64,000 bases of DNA, taken from contig OZ007570.1 in the NCBI GenBank assembly GCA_963931925.1, positions 42,616,187 through 42,680,186 on the forward strand. Direction: 5' to 3'. The position numbers and the translations under genes were made by a program. Source of the DNA: Onchidella celtica (taxonomy: Eukaryota; Mollusca; Gastropoda; Systellommatophora; Onchidiidae). The notes under the pieces were generated by a model. It did no database searches. It worked only from the letters and a program-made list of their open reading frames with translations, and had not been told where the DNA came from. This document shows positions 21,657 through 31,974 of this stretch, one piece after another (position 1 is the first letter of the stretch; the number at the start of each line of letters is the position of its first letter).

Positions 21657-22826
21657 ATGAATGACATATTAGTAAAGGCAGATTCTGGAAATATTACTCT
21701 GCTAAATTTGTTGGATCTATCAGCAGCGTTCGACACCATCGATCACGAAATCCTGCTCAGAAGGCTAGAAACATCGTTTGGAATCAGAGGGGTCGCCCTT
21801 AAATGGGTCGAATCTTACCTGTCAAATCGCCACCAATTTGTTGTAACCAACAAAATAAGATCTTTTTCTTATGCGCTTCAGTATGGCGTACCACAAGGCT
21901 CAGTGCTTGGTCCTATTTTGTTTACTATCTATACTATTCCACTTGTACATGAAATAAAGAAATTTAATTTACAATATCATTTCTATGCTGATGATACCCA
22001 GCTCTACAGTTCTGCCTTGCCATGCGATGTTGACAGCCTTCTGCAGCAGGCTGGAAACTGTATAACAGAAATTAAAAGCTGGGTGAACCAAAACAAACTG
22101 GCACTAAATGAGGATAAAACTGAGGTTATTTTATTAGGCCGTGAGCGGGTTCTGCAAGAAGTGGACAGAACTGAGATGATAATTGGCACTAATTCAATAG
22201 AAATTTCAAAAAAAGTAAAAAACCTAGGGGTTTACATTGATTCAAATCTTTCTATGTCATCTCAGGTTAGTCACCTCATTCGTATTCTGTACATGGAAAT
22301 CTGGAAAATTGGTAAAATCAGACATCTTATTTCAACTGAAACTGCGGCTGTTTTAGTAAATTCTTTTGTACTTTCAAAGCTTGACTATTGCAACTCCCTT
22401 TTGGCTGGAATTTCACAAAAAAATATTAGAAAACTCCAAATTGCTCAAAACAATGCAGCGAGACTTGTTTTGAAGAAAAAGAAAAGAGATTCAGCACTGC
22501 CACTTCTGCAGAGTTTGCACTGGCTGCCAGTCGAGAAAAGAATAATGTACAAATTGTCATCCATTTGTCACAAATGTGTCAATAATACTGCTCCATCGTA
22601 TCTAGTTGATTTAACTGATTACTATGTTCCATCTCGTCAACTAAGATCATCATCTGACACTACAAAATTGAAAGTACCTAAAATGAATCTGTCCACTGTA
22701 GGAGAAAAGTCCTTTTCATTTCTTGGCCCTACCATCTGGAACACTCTTCCAAAGACAACCAGGGAAATTAATGACATTGGTTCTTTCAAACGCCATCTGA
22801 AGACCCATTTCTTTCAGACAAACTAG
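21657..22826 (+). CDS. LINE reverse transcriptase, C-terminal part
   Basis: 389 codons continuing the RT in a different frame from the upstream part. Motif A is LLDLSAAFDTIDH (residue 22), motif B YGVPQGSVLGPILF, motif C FYADDTQLY (residue 110) with both catalytic Asp. The C-terminal FLGPTIWNTLPKT and LKTHFFQTN is the usual end of this LINE group. The Met at the listed start is internal to the ancestral protein; the frame is really a continuation after the lesion. No RNase H domain is visible. Confidence 0.85.
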   Translation: MNDILVKADSGNITLLNLLDLSAAFDTIDHEILLRRLETSFGIRGVALKWVESYLSNRHQFVVTNKIRSFSYALQYGVPQGSVLGPILFTIYTIPLVHEIKKFNLQYHFYADDTQLYSSALPCDVDSLLQQAGNCITEIKSWVNQNKLALNEDKTEVILLGRERVLQEVDRTEMIIGTNSIEISKKVKNLGVYIDSNLSMSSQVSHLIRILYMEIWKIGKIRHLISTETAAVLVNSFVLSKLDYCNSLLAGISQKNIRKLQIAQNNAARLVLKKKKRDSALPLLQSLHWLPVEKRIMYKLSSICHKCVNNTAPSYLVDLTDYYVPSRQLRSSSDTTKLKVPKMNLSTVGEKSFSFLGPTIWNTLPKTTREINDIGSFKRHLKTHFFQTN

Positions 22827-23984
22827 GCTAGGTGTTTTTCGGCAGCAACAATAGTAAATATTTTTGAATTTCTTTTGTGTATGCGTGTGTGTGTGTGTGT
22901 AAGAGTTTGTTAAAGCGCCCAGAGCTTGTCATCGACGGGGTTGGGCGCTATATAAATGCAATATATTATTATTATTATTATTACAGCAGCACATTCTTTT
23001 TTTGTTTTTTTCTATTGGGGTATGAGCGTAATCTGCCGTAAACCTAGCCACTGCCTTTGTTACTATGACAGGCAGTAATACTGTTCACTGTGTGCATGAA
23101 TTAATCGTCAGTTGTTTTTTAAAGACAATCATTGTTTATTCAATACGAGCAAATGATAAACATATTTCTGTTTTTTTCATTTTACTGGAGGCGATATTTA
23201 CTATTCGCTTATTGTTTACAATATCACTTAGCTTTGTTTTGTTTTTGTTTTTTCTAATATTACGATAAAAAATGTTTGTACAATATAAACTAAACCGAAC
23301 GTGTACGTGTTAAAGCCAAAGGTATGTGAAATTCAATTTTAATGAAGTGGACTAGTATATCCTAGCGTACAAAAACTGTTTATCTCGTGTTATGCTTTCG
23401 AACGATAACAAACAGATCAGACTTTCGCTGCGAAATAACATTTACGACTTTCAATTACTGTTCCTTCGCAGACACTTATCATCTTCAGCCAAGTTTTATT
23501 TATGTGGCATCTTGTCCTACCTTGTTTTACGTTTTTTCATTTTCGTTTCTTTCTTTCTTATTTTGAGGCAGTTTAGTCCATTTGTTCTTTCATGCCTGTC
23601 ACTTTTTAATGAAAGGTTGGGCTGCCAAATCTCTTTGTTGGTGTTGTTTGTTTGACTGATATTTTGTTTGTTTGTTTATGTTTTCTTTATCAGTTCCTTT
23701 CGTAAGATAATCCGATAGTGTTGATAGTCGCCAAATGAAGAATGAACAAACAAACAAAAAATTAAGAAAAGAAAGGCTGAAAGAACGGAAACAAAGCAAA
23801 GGACAAAAGAAGGAGAAAAAGCTGAAGAAGAAAGAAAAAAAAAACCTTACAATCTTAAATACCCAGGTGAAAATAATGCCAAATGAAATAATGCTGCTCA
23901 GAGTTACAGTTACACAAAACAGTATTATATACAAGGGGTGCGTAAGGAACTTAATAGTGGTCAAATCTGTATCAGTGATCAGAC

Positions 23985-24204
23985 CGGGATATAGTTTGTA
24001 GGCCGATCCATCAGTTGGTTCAAACACTACAAGATACTCCATCGGGTCTTGGTTTATTGGCTTTAATACTTCCATCATAATGATCGTGGTCGCCGGTCTC
24101 GAATGCTGACAGGCTACGTACAGGAGTAATGCACAATAAGAATGCATCTATCAGAGAGAACAAGAATGAAAATACCCCCCCCCCCCTCCCATGAAAATGT
24201 GAGA
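23985..24204 (-). repeat. 200-bp dispersed repeat with open frame, copy 2
   Basis: Same block as 18619-18830. One difference inside the shared peptide (GTC versus GTA for Val) is synonymous. The open frame extends further upstream (on the minus strand) but into unrelated intron sequence. Confidence 0.8.
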
Positions 24205-24629
24205 CAGGATAATGGTGAAATGTAGGCAAGAATTTACTGATGTGAGTACGGACTTTGGTGTTTCAAAAAGTCTCACTCCACTTATAACAGTCCTGGGTTT
24301 ATGTAAAAAGCACAGAAAACAGTTTACTCCCTGATGGGGAAATGCATCTTACTATATTATACACCCAAAATCTGTGCTCTCTCTCACAAATTAATTTACA
24401 CATGCTTGTATTTTAATCAAAATTAATGAAGATATTGAACATGTTATGTTGCACTGCTTTCATGCACAATCAAGAAAGAAAGCAATTTGTTTTGCCCCAC
24501 CTTGTGGATGTTCAGGCGAACTGTTTTACGCGAAATAGAATTCCTGTACCTGAGATATCAGCATGGCAAGCAACAACAGGCAATGAAATTTTTCTGCAGT
24601 TTTACTTGTACTGTCCCATTTATTTTCAG
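24205..24629 (+). other. End of intron 3
   Basis: This stretch has no recognisable element. It ends in a pyrimidine-rich acceptor TATTTTCAG directly before exon D. Confidence 0.6.
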
Positions 24630-24845
24630 TCCGAATCTGACCTGGCGTGACGTCCAGCATATCGTAGTTCGTGGTAGCCGTGTTCCATCAGCTGACACCA
24701 CCTGGCAAGTGAATGGAGCTGGTCATCATGTCAGTCATCGCTTCGGTTTTGGTTTGATGGACTGTGGTAAAATGGTACAGCTTGCACAGTCGTGGAGCAC
24801 CATGCCGGAACAAGTGGTTTGTAGTCGAAAACGTCAAAATTATCA
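24630..24845 (+). CDS. PC1-like convertase, exon D (end of catalytic domain)
   Basis: 216 bp. The first base completes the split Asn codon of exon C. It encodes PNLTWRDVQHIVV, then NGAGHHVSHRFGFGLMD, matching the PC1/furin end of the catalytic domain (LTWRDMQHLVV, SRFGFGL). It then runs AQSWSTMPEQVVC into the linker to the P domain and ends two bases into a codon at GTAAGT. VCSRKRQ contains a basic Arg-Lys-Arg, possibly coincidental. A partial copy of the last bases and the donor site lies at 26642-26682. Confidence 0.92.
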
Positions 24846-27532
24846 GTAAGTATGATTGGTGAATGCTTCAGGATGAGACTATTTTCGTCAAATTCATATT
24901 ACTTTCAATACTAACAGCTGAAGTGGTCATCTTGTCAATATTTTAACCGGAATGCAGACCGCGTTTGCAGGACGTTGCATACATAAACCTATAACATAAT
25001 AAACTTCGATTTGGTCCTTCAGGCCTTGGGGGCACTGGCCGACATGAACTCAAGTCTGAACGGTACAAAGATAGTCTGTTAACCAAAAAATAACTGAAGA
25101 ATGTTCCCAGTACAGTTACCGTAGCCTTCATATTTTTACTCTTTTACTCTTTGGGGATGGCCAGTGATCACAACAACTACATTTTCCGCGAATTACTTAA
25201 TTTACCGCTAACAGAGGCATAAAAACAGACCCCAGTACTAAATTTTGAAAGGTCCCAAGTTCTTTAATAAAGATACATGAAATTTAGTGTTGAGTCCACT
25301 GGAATATTATTTTACTCTGTAATTAGTATTATATATCAAATTACATTATTGAATGTTTCAAAGTGGTCTAGTTTTTTACCTCCATGTGACACCTTTGAAT
25401 GAAAAAAAACACCAAAAAACAGTACAGTCCGTGACAAGAAAAGGCTCATATTTTCATTTGGCACTTCGTTTTTTTCCGAATAGGCATCGCACTCTTGTTG
25501 TCAATTTTTTGTTGGAATCGGTACTGTACTGAAGAGTTACATAATAGCTTTCATCAATTCAAGATAAGGAAAGCCCAGGAAAATGGCATTTTTTTTTCAA
25601 ACCTGTAACTTCCATTAACGCTACTTTCCTGTTCCACCTCTGTAATGCATGATACAAACTTGGTAATTCGAACTCGTTATTGCTAATCCAGTTTACGTGG
25701 AGCAATCTGACACCTCTAGAAAGGTCAACTAAATTTTATGGTTTGAAAATGTGACATGTGCAGTTTATTTAACGAGAACATCTTGTTACCGCATATCGCG
25801 TGAAAATACAAGAAAACCCCCTTGTTCCGAATAGACTCGAAAACTACCGAAGGGATCTTTCCCAAATTGACATAAAGAAGTGAAATATGGCTGCGGGCCA
25901 AACAGTTATATGAGAAGATACACGGAAGAATAATCCTCAAAATGTGCATATTATATACTGGATCGAGTCTTAACTAGCGACAAGGTTTGGGCGACATGTT
26001 ATGGGCGGGTCAATAAAGTCATTTAGGATTAAAAAGTCTATGAATTGTGCAAACGCTGATAACGGCACCAGGCTTTTGGTGTGAATAGAGTACTTCAAAA
26101 TATACAAAATGTGATATAGAAGCGCTCAAATAACGGGCCAGGAACCGTTGAAAGTTGACAGAATTTGTTTGTGGTCGTGCGTAAAAATAGGAATACCGCC
26201 AAACCTCCACACTGCACATTGTACACGTAGCGTAGCGTTATCAAAATATGGTCGAGGCCTTTGAGGTGGGAATGCAAAGATCTGTCCTTCCTATTCAGTA
26301 ACCATTCTGTGTGAACAATCTTAAAGCAAAGTAAGCAGTCTTTAATTGTAGCTCAGTTTAAAAAAATGTAGAGTGGTATCAGGGTTTGTGACAGACTAAA
26401 GTGTGGAGAAAGTAAATTGTAGGTCACAGTGACCAGCGATAAAAACCGCCACCACCACCAATAACAGAATATAATAATACACAGTGAATTCCAAAAGAAT
26501 TATTTCGTTTTCGTCTCTTTTGTAATTTAATGTACATTTTTTTATTGTTTGTTTTTAATGCTAGGCTTTGTGTCCAACTGTTTTTCGTTTTTGGCCCTTT
26601 TTAGTTTGTTTAATTATTCTTCTGAAGCATAGAAAACAATAGAAAACGTCAAAATCATCAGTAAGTATGACTGGTGAATGCTCTCTGGATCTCTAAATCA
26701 TTAGGTCGCTTTGTTGTAAATCTGCAGTTACACTATTAGAACGAATGGGTTTTAGGCTGATAATGACATCTTTTTCAATGTATTGTTTAATTTTGCTTAA
26801 ATGTGACACTACACTCTCGCCACCCCACCCCTCCTCCATTTGAACACGGCTGCCGACTGCATCCTATAACAATAATTCAAAAGGTTCCCCCCAAAGCTTC
26901 ACCCACTTTCATTTTAAGATCTATTAAAGAGCTCAAGAAATGGAATCGCCTAGAGAAAAGAATATGAAAGATAACAAGCACCCTGACCTAGCCAGCACTT
27001 TTCATGTCTTGACTTCAGCAGTCGATAGGCAGTACAGCATAGAACTATTAGGCTTCGCTCTGCATCTGATGGGCTTGATTTTCGACAATCTTTCAATCAA
27101 CAGTGGCAGCAGGAATACATTGCTTTTTGGCATAAAATTTAACTGCCTACGGCTGGAACTATATAAATGTTCTTATGGAAAAACTATCTACATAAACCGA
27201 CGATGAACATAGTTCGATAATCAGTGACCAATCTGGATCGACCATCGCTTGATGACATACGTTCTGACGTTGATAAATATCAGGTGCAAGTTTAGTTTTG
27301 CACACTTTCAAATGGATAAAGTTTAATGCTTGGTCATGTCGTGACACGGATATTTCGATATAACTCAAGTAAATATTGAAGATTTCCCGCCAGGTCAACT
27401 AGAATGATTGATGTTGTGCCATTCATATACATCTGTTTTCAGCATTGCGTCAAAATTGTAAGAAGAGATTTATTGTTGCAAGATACCACAAAAATGCTTA
27501 GCACAAATTAATCACCCAATTATGTTTCACAG
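24846..27532 (+). other. Intron 4, 5' part
   Basis: Mostly featureless AT-rich intron. At 26642-26682 there is a 40-bp near-copy (two substitutions) of the end of exon D with its GTAAGT donor. It has no acceptor upstream and is preceded by stops, so it is an orphan duplicate rather than an exon. Confidence 0.6.
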
Positions 27533-27860
27533 GAGAGCGAAGAACATCACGAGACCAAGCAGAAGTTTCAATCGGTACTCCTGGATGTGTATCAAGAATT
27601 CAGAAATCCATTTTCAGAAATAGCAAAATTTGACCTAAGTAACATCTCTACTAACACTGTGGCACAATGCCACATCGCCCAATATGTAGGGAGGCCGAAA
27701 GAGACAGGAAGGTAGATTGCAATCAGTCTGTTGATGAGAGAATAAAATCACAGACAACAAACATCAGCGAACCACTAAAACAGAACGGCCTTAAGCTCTT
27801 GGGGAACAAGCGCGGCGCAAAGCAATGTTGGAACTAAAGCACAGTTTCAAAATGCATAGG
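27533..27860 (+). pseudogene. Decayed transposon-type ORF fragment
   Basis: An open frame to a stop at 27714 reads EHHETKQKFQSVLLDVYQEF, RNPFSEIAKFDLSNIST, and after the stop the same frame continues with ISEPLKQNGLKL. The spacing of HHE, NPF and EP-K-N-L resembles a protein class common in invertebrate transposon-rich loci, but I cannot name it. Its phase does not fit splicing with exon D, so it is not a convertase exon. Low confidence. Confidence 0.3.
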
Positions 27861-28603
27861 CAAACTGCAATCTTGTTTTTTCTCGCCGGTACATCGCATT
27901 CCAGAGTTGGGGTGCGGATTTGGTTTAAAATTATTTTTTTTTTCACATACGAAAATCGAGCGTACCCAGTTTCCTTTGAAGCCGAAGGCCACATGCTGAA
28001 GTGTGATAACAAATCCAGTCTGCTGTGGTGTCTACTAGAAAAAAATTCCACCATGCGAAGATATTAAGCGCCTGATTGCCAGTAAATGTGCAGCTGTCAT
28101 TACGATGCTGTCTTCAAGAGGCAGCACGATGTTTATTCATATTACCATAATATTTAAAAAAAAAAAAAAAAAGACGGAGGTTCGGTTTTGACATATATGT
28201 CTTGATATTAACCTTGAAAACTGTGACAAAGGCGGAGCTGGGTCCAAAGAAGAGTCATTCCGATTTCAAAGATGCAGCCAATTAACTGGAAAGAATCTCC
28301 GAAAAACCGTGATGAGAGACTCCAGCCTTTAAAAGATACCGGTACCTAGCTCATGGCATCATGCGGAATGGCACTACCCTTTTGAACACTGCCACAAGAA
28401 ATAATAGGGCAGTTTCAAGCCGTTTTGTTAGTCCTACCATTTCTCTATAAGGGCAGGAAGAAAGTGACATAGTGATGTGGCTTCATGATGTAAATACTTT
28501 TCATGAAGGTCGCAAGAAAAATATTAGGATGTACTCATAGATGTTGTCATGCTGTCTATTGAAGAGTCAGTTATTAATCTATATTTTTCGGTTTAATTTC
28601 CAG

Positions 28604-28771
28604 AATTTTGAAGAACGGCGGAGAAATACGAGACACCATGATGATATATAGATGTGGCAAAAATCAGGCGAAACTGATTGACCGCTTAGAACACGTCCAG
28701 GTACATATCAAAATGTCATCAGAGCGTCGCGGGGACATTTCTGTTTCACTGACGTCACCAGCAGGGACCAG
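28604..28771 (+). CDS. PC1-like convertase, exon E (P domain, first half)
   Basis: 168 bp, acceptor ATTTCCAG, donor GTAATT. One leading base completes the codon from exon D and the exon ends two bases into a codon, so the frame is continuous on both sides. It encodes LEHVQVHIKMSSERRGDISV and SLTSPAGT, the first beta-sheets of the P (homo B) domain. That domain stabilises the catalytic domain and sets calcium and pH dependence. RRGD is the conserved motif known in PC1, PC2 and furin. The upstream part (LKNGGEIRD) matches the linker seen in PC1. Confidence 0.92.
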
Positions 28772-29968
28772 GTAATTTGATCTTTTGAGTTTGAGTTTGG
28801 TTTTTACAGCGCGTCGACACGATAACGGCCATGTTGAGTCCTTTACGGTCTATTTGGATGCACATTTTTAATTTATATTTCGTTTTCAGGGCTTTATGTT
28901 TAATAATAGAATTAAGTACTTTCGTATAATCTTATCACATTGGTAACGTTCACAGAAGTTATTTTGTATAGATATGAAAAAAGGCATGTAAATGAGTATA
29001 AAAGGTGTTGATCTGACGTTTGTTCTAAAATGCTGGTAGTGTTGCAGACAGACGTTCGTCCAGACATTTTAAGGCTAAACATTTTGGCATGTAACAGTAG
29101 CATAAGATTCACCAGCGCACTGACTTTTGCCTCTGTTGGCTGCGGAGTTTAGATGGGAAAGAGTGTAGGAAAGTTGAAAAAAATGTAAGGAAAGTTTATC
29201 ACTGGTGAAGCTGAAACAGGTCTGACTTGATAACTGATTCAAAGGAGGCTCAAGACTGAGTCATTGCGCTACTAGTCTAACAATACAAAAATGCTTGCAC
29301 AAGTTACTGAGGCTAACAGTATGAAGACGTCCAATATGACTGGTCAGTTGAATAGCAGAGTTGCCGTTCCTCGAATTGTTTGTTTGTTTTTCTATTCGTG
29401 CGACAATCAGAAGATATTCAGATATGATACTTTAATGCGAGCTCTATGTCTTGTAAAAAGCTGTAGAATGTTTGTGAGTCTTATAAATATGTGAAATGCG
29501 ATCTCATGACATAATTACCGTACATGTATTTATTATTCTTAGTTGTCACTGGATTTGTCTTTAAATGATGCTAGAAAATGAAGCCAATTCAAACCATCCA
29601 TTTTCACGTTTATGGCCAATTCAAAATGAGTGTCCCGCTTGCGCTTATGTTGCATGCACTTTTCGTGTTAGAGTGTAGGAGAGTTTACCACGAAATTTGA
29701 TACCTTTTTGCCAAAAATTCTACACTGCACTTCACTAAAGTCTAATGATCAAACCAAATAAAATTCTGCAGACAACGTTTTCCAGGGACAGATTTAATAA
29801 CGGATATTTGGATCAGAAACGCCCAGGCCCAAGTGATACTACATTGGAGACCACATCGGCGGTGGATTTCCAAGTTTCATTTTCCCCTTACAACAGAAGC
29901 GAAAGCACAGAAATGGGTGGTGAGGCTCCATGAAATTTTCAGAAATTCAGGAACGTGGTATTGAAAGA
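28772..29968 (+). other. Intron 5, 5' part
   Basis: No gene seen. A 40-bp block at 29846-29890 (containing GGATTTCCAAGTTTCATTTT) recurs in the same orientation at about 38370-38416; both sit in short open frames but encode nothing I recognise. Confidence 0.5.
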
Positions 29969-30055
29969 ATCTCTCTCTCTCTGTCTCTCTCGCTCTCTCT
30001 CTCTCTCTCTCTGACACTCTCTGTCTGTCTGTCTGTCTGTCTGCCTGTCTGCCTC

Positions 30056-30086
<31 letters not shown>
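29969..30086. repeat. (CT)n and (CTGT)n microsatellite
   Basis: A compound array: CT repeats, then CTGT repeats, then CT again. Confidence 0.9.
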
Positions 30087-30092
<6 letters not shown>

Positions 30093-30761
30093 TTATGTAG
30101 CTCTCTGGCAGGTAAAGAACGAACATGTAGTATGAGGAAAATGCATTTTTCTAAAAGGTGATTGAAAATCACAGTCAACCGGCCGTTTGACACTGACATC
30201 TCTTTCATTGAAACAGCTGCATTTGATCACCTCATGTGGCAATTCAGTGTCGGGCAGATCATTGTTTGGGATATTCTGCAACGGTCGTGCCTTATATTTC
30301 TGTGACTACCAGTTATTTGACTGACACCTTGCCACAAAGGCCAACAAGTTGAGGTGATATTATCCATACACATGTTTGAGTTCTTGGAAAATATTTAATT
30401 ATTAATTAAAATGTTTTCGCAGCACTTACGGCTTTAAAAATTGGGATGAACATTTTAAATTATATGAAGTTCGACACTACACCCTAGAAATTTAGCTGGA
30501 CAAAGGGGTTTGTTTTTCAGAAAATGCACTTTTTCGAACAGCGTGCCCGAGCGAATCATACTCAACGAAACATCCACGTTAAAGATACCTTGGCAGTTGG
30601 AAATCGTAAAGAGCAGGCCGAAAGGCCGCTGCCCGGGCAAAATTGAAAATTGAAATTAATAGATTAAAAGTTATCCATATCACCCCCCCCCCCCCCGCCA
30701 GAATTTATTATTCATTATTAAATATATATTGTTATTAATAAATATTCAAATATTATTTGAG
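30087..30761. other. Intron 5 spacer
   Basis: No gene seen. A C run of about 15 at 30683-30697 is the only landmark. Confidence 0.5.
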
Positions 30762-31974
30762 CTGTGTGTTGTGTGTGATGTGAGTTGTGAACTGCTGTGA
30801 GTTGTGAACTGTTGTGAGTTGTGAACTGCGCCTAACAGGCTGCGTTACAATTTGCTCTGAGATAGAGAGAGAGAGAGTGAGCGAGACAGGGAGAGAGAAA
30901 GAAGCAGTGCAGTGTGTTGAGCGCTTCGCCGGCAGCTCCATTCTGCTCTGTGGTTGACATGTTTTTTTGTTTTTTTTTGTTTGTTTTTTTTTTGGGGCTC
31001 AGATTGAAATGCGATTTGGTCTGTAACCTTTGTGTGCATGACTCCGTGAATTTTCTATTGAATACAAATATATAGAGATAGATGAATGAATAAATAAAGT
31101 GGATAAGAATAAATAAATAGGTAAATGAGTATGAAAGTTAATCAATAAATAGATAGGTAAATAGATAACTAAATTAATTAACATAAGTAAATGGATACTT
31201 CATTAAATAGTTAAACATATAAATAAAGGATAAATAGCTAAGCCCTTCTATCTCCTGACCAGCTTTCTATCACGACAATCCTGAGTATCGGACTTGCAAG
31301 AAGTCTTTTGTATCTCAGACTGTCAACTGAACTCTGTGTTGTCGGCTGTTCTTGAACCCTAACTTGGGTCAATTCTTTAGCAGCTGACGGTTTATTAGTT
31401 CGTTGTGGGCAGATGGTCCATTTCCTTAATTAATCATGTTCTCAGTGAGCCTATAACATATAAAGATCTATATAATGTATCGTGGAAAAATCGAGATATA
31501 AATTAATAAAACGTAGACAATATCTGTACTGTAATACAGACAATGTATAAATGACAAAGGAATAACATTTATACGTATTGGAATATTCACCTTTATGCGA
31601 TTCAAATATAAAGATGAGACTAATCATTAAAAAAAGAAAAAAAGAAAAAGATGATTTTAAATGACACGTTCGGTAATTTAAATATAGTAAAAATATCAAC
31701 CTTGAGTAAAGTTGGTAAGATATGAAATTGCTTTCATTCATGCACCTTAGGATACCAAATTTTCGCATCTGATTTTTCGTCTTTCGTCATTGCCCTTTTT
31801 TTTTTATGCTGCTTTTAATTTTTCTTTCACTCACATTGTTCTAATTTCATTCACTCTCTCTTACTCACGCCTTAAAATGCACCATTGTTTGGTTGTTTAT
31901 TTTATCGTCTCCTTATGCTTTGTTGAGCATCTGCTGTCATTTAAAATGCGTGCAGGGTATGCTCTCATGTCCTT

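Larger units (their letters stand above)
19300..22983 (+). mobile_element. L2/CR1-group non-LTR retrotransposon, one frameshift
   Basis: This LINE has a 5' untranslated region with a 27-bp direct repeat (19322-19375, CATTGTTCGGCTTTACTCCC twice), an endonuclease/reverse transcriptase region broken into two frames, and a 3' end GGCGCTATATAAATGC followed by an ATT microsatellite tail. YADDTQLY and YGVPQGSVLGPILF are typical of the L2/CR1 (Jockey) group. Apart from one break at about 21638 the coding region looks intact, so insertion was fairly recent. It is in the same orientation as the host gene, within intron 3. Confidence 0.85.
19273..23055. mobile_element. TIR element hosting a LINE insertion
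   Basis: A 24-bp sequence beginning GGCAGTGGCTACGTTTTACG at 19273 is repeated in inverted form at 23033-23055 (CTGCCGTAAACCTAGCCACT...), with about two differences. Between them lies only the LINE and a little flank, so the pair looks like the ends of a small DNA transposon or MITE that the LINE entered. No target duplication was recognised. Confidence 0.55.

Noticed and set aside
27533-27716. Open frame after a good acceptor, considered as an alternative convertase exon
   Set aside because: Phase does not match exon D, and the sequence has no convertase similarity.
29745-29933. Frame with RDRFNNGYLD considered as the second P-domain exon
   Set aside because: The true continuation (SRLLSSRPRDG... 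with FMSVHHWDE) was found at 46580 in correct phase; this frame diverges after ten residues and lacks the conserved Trp.
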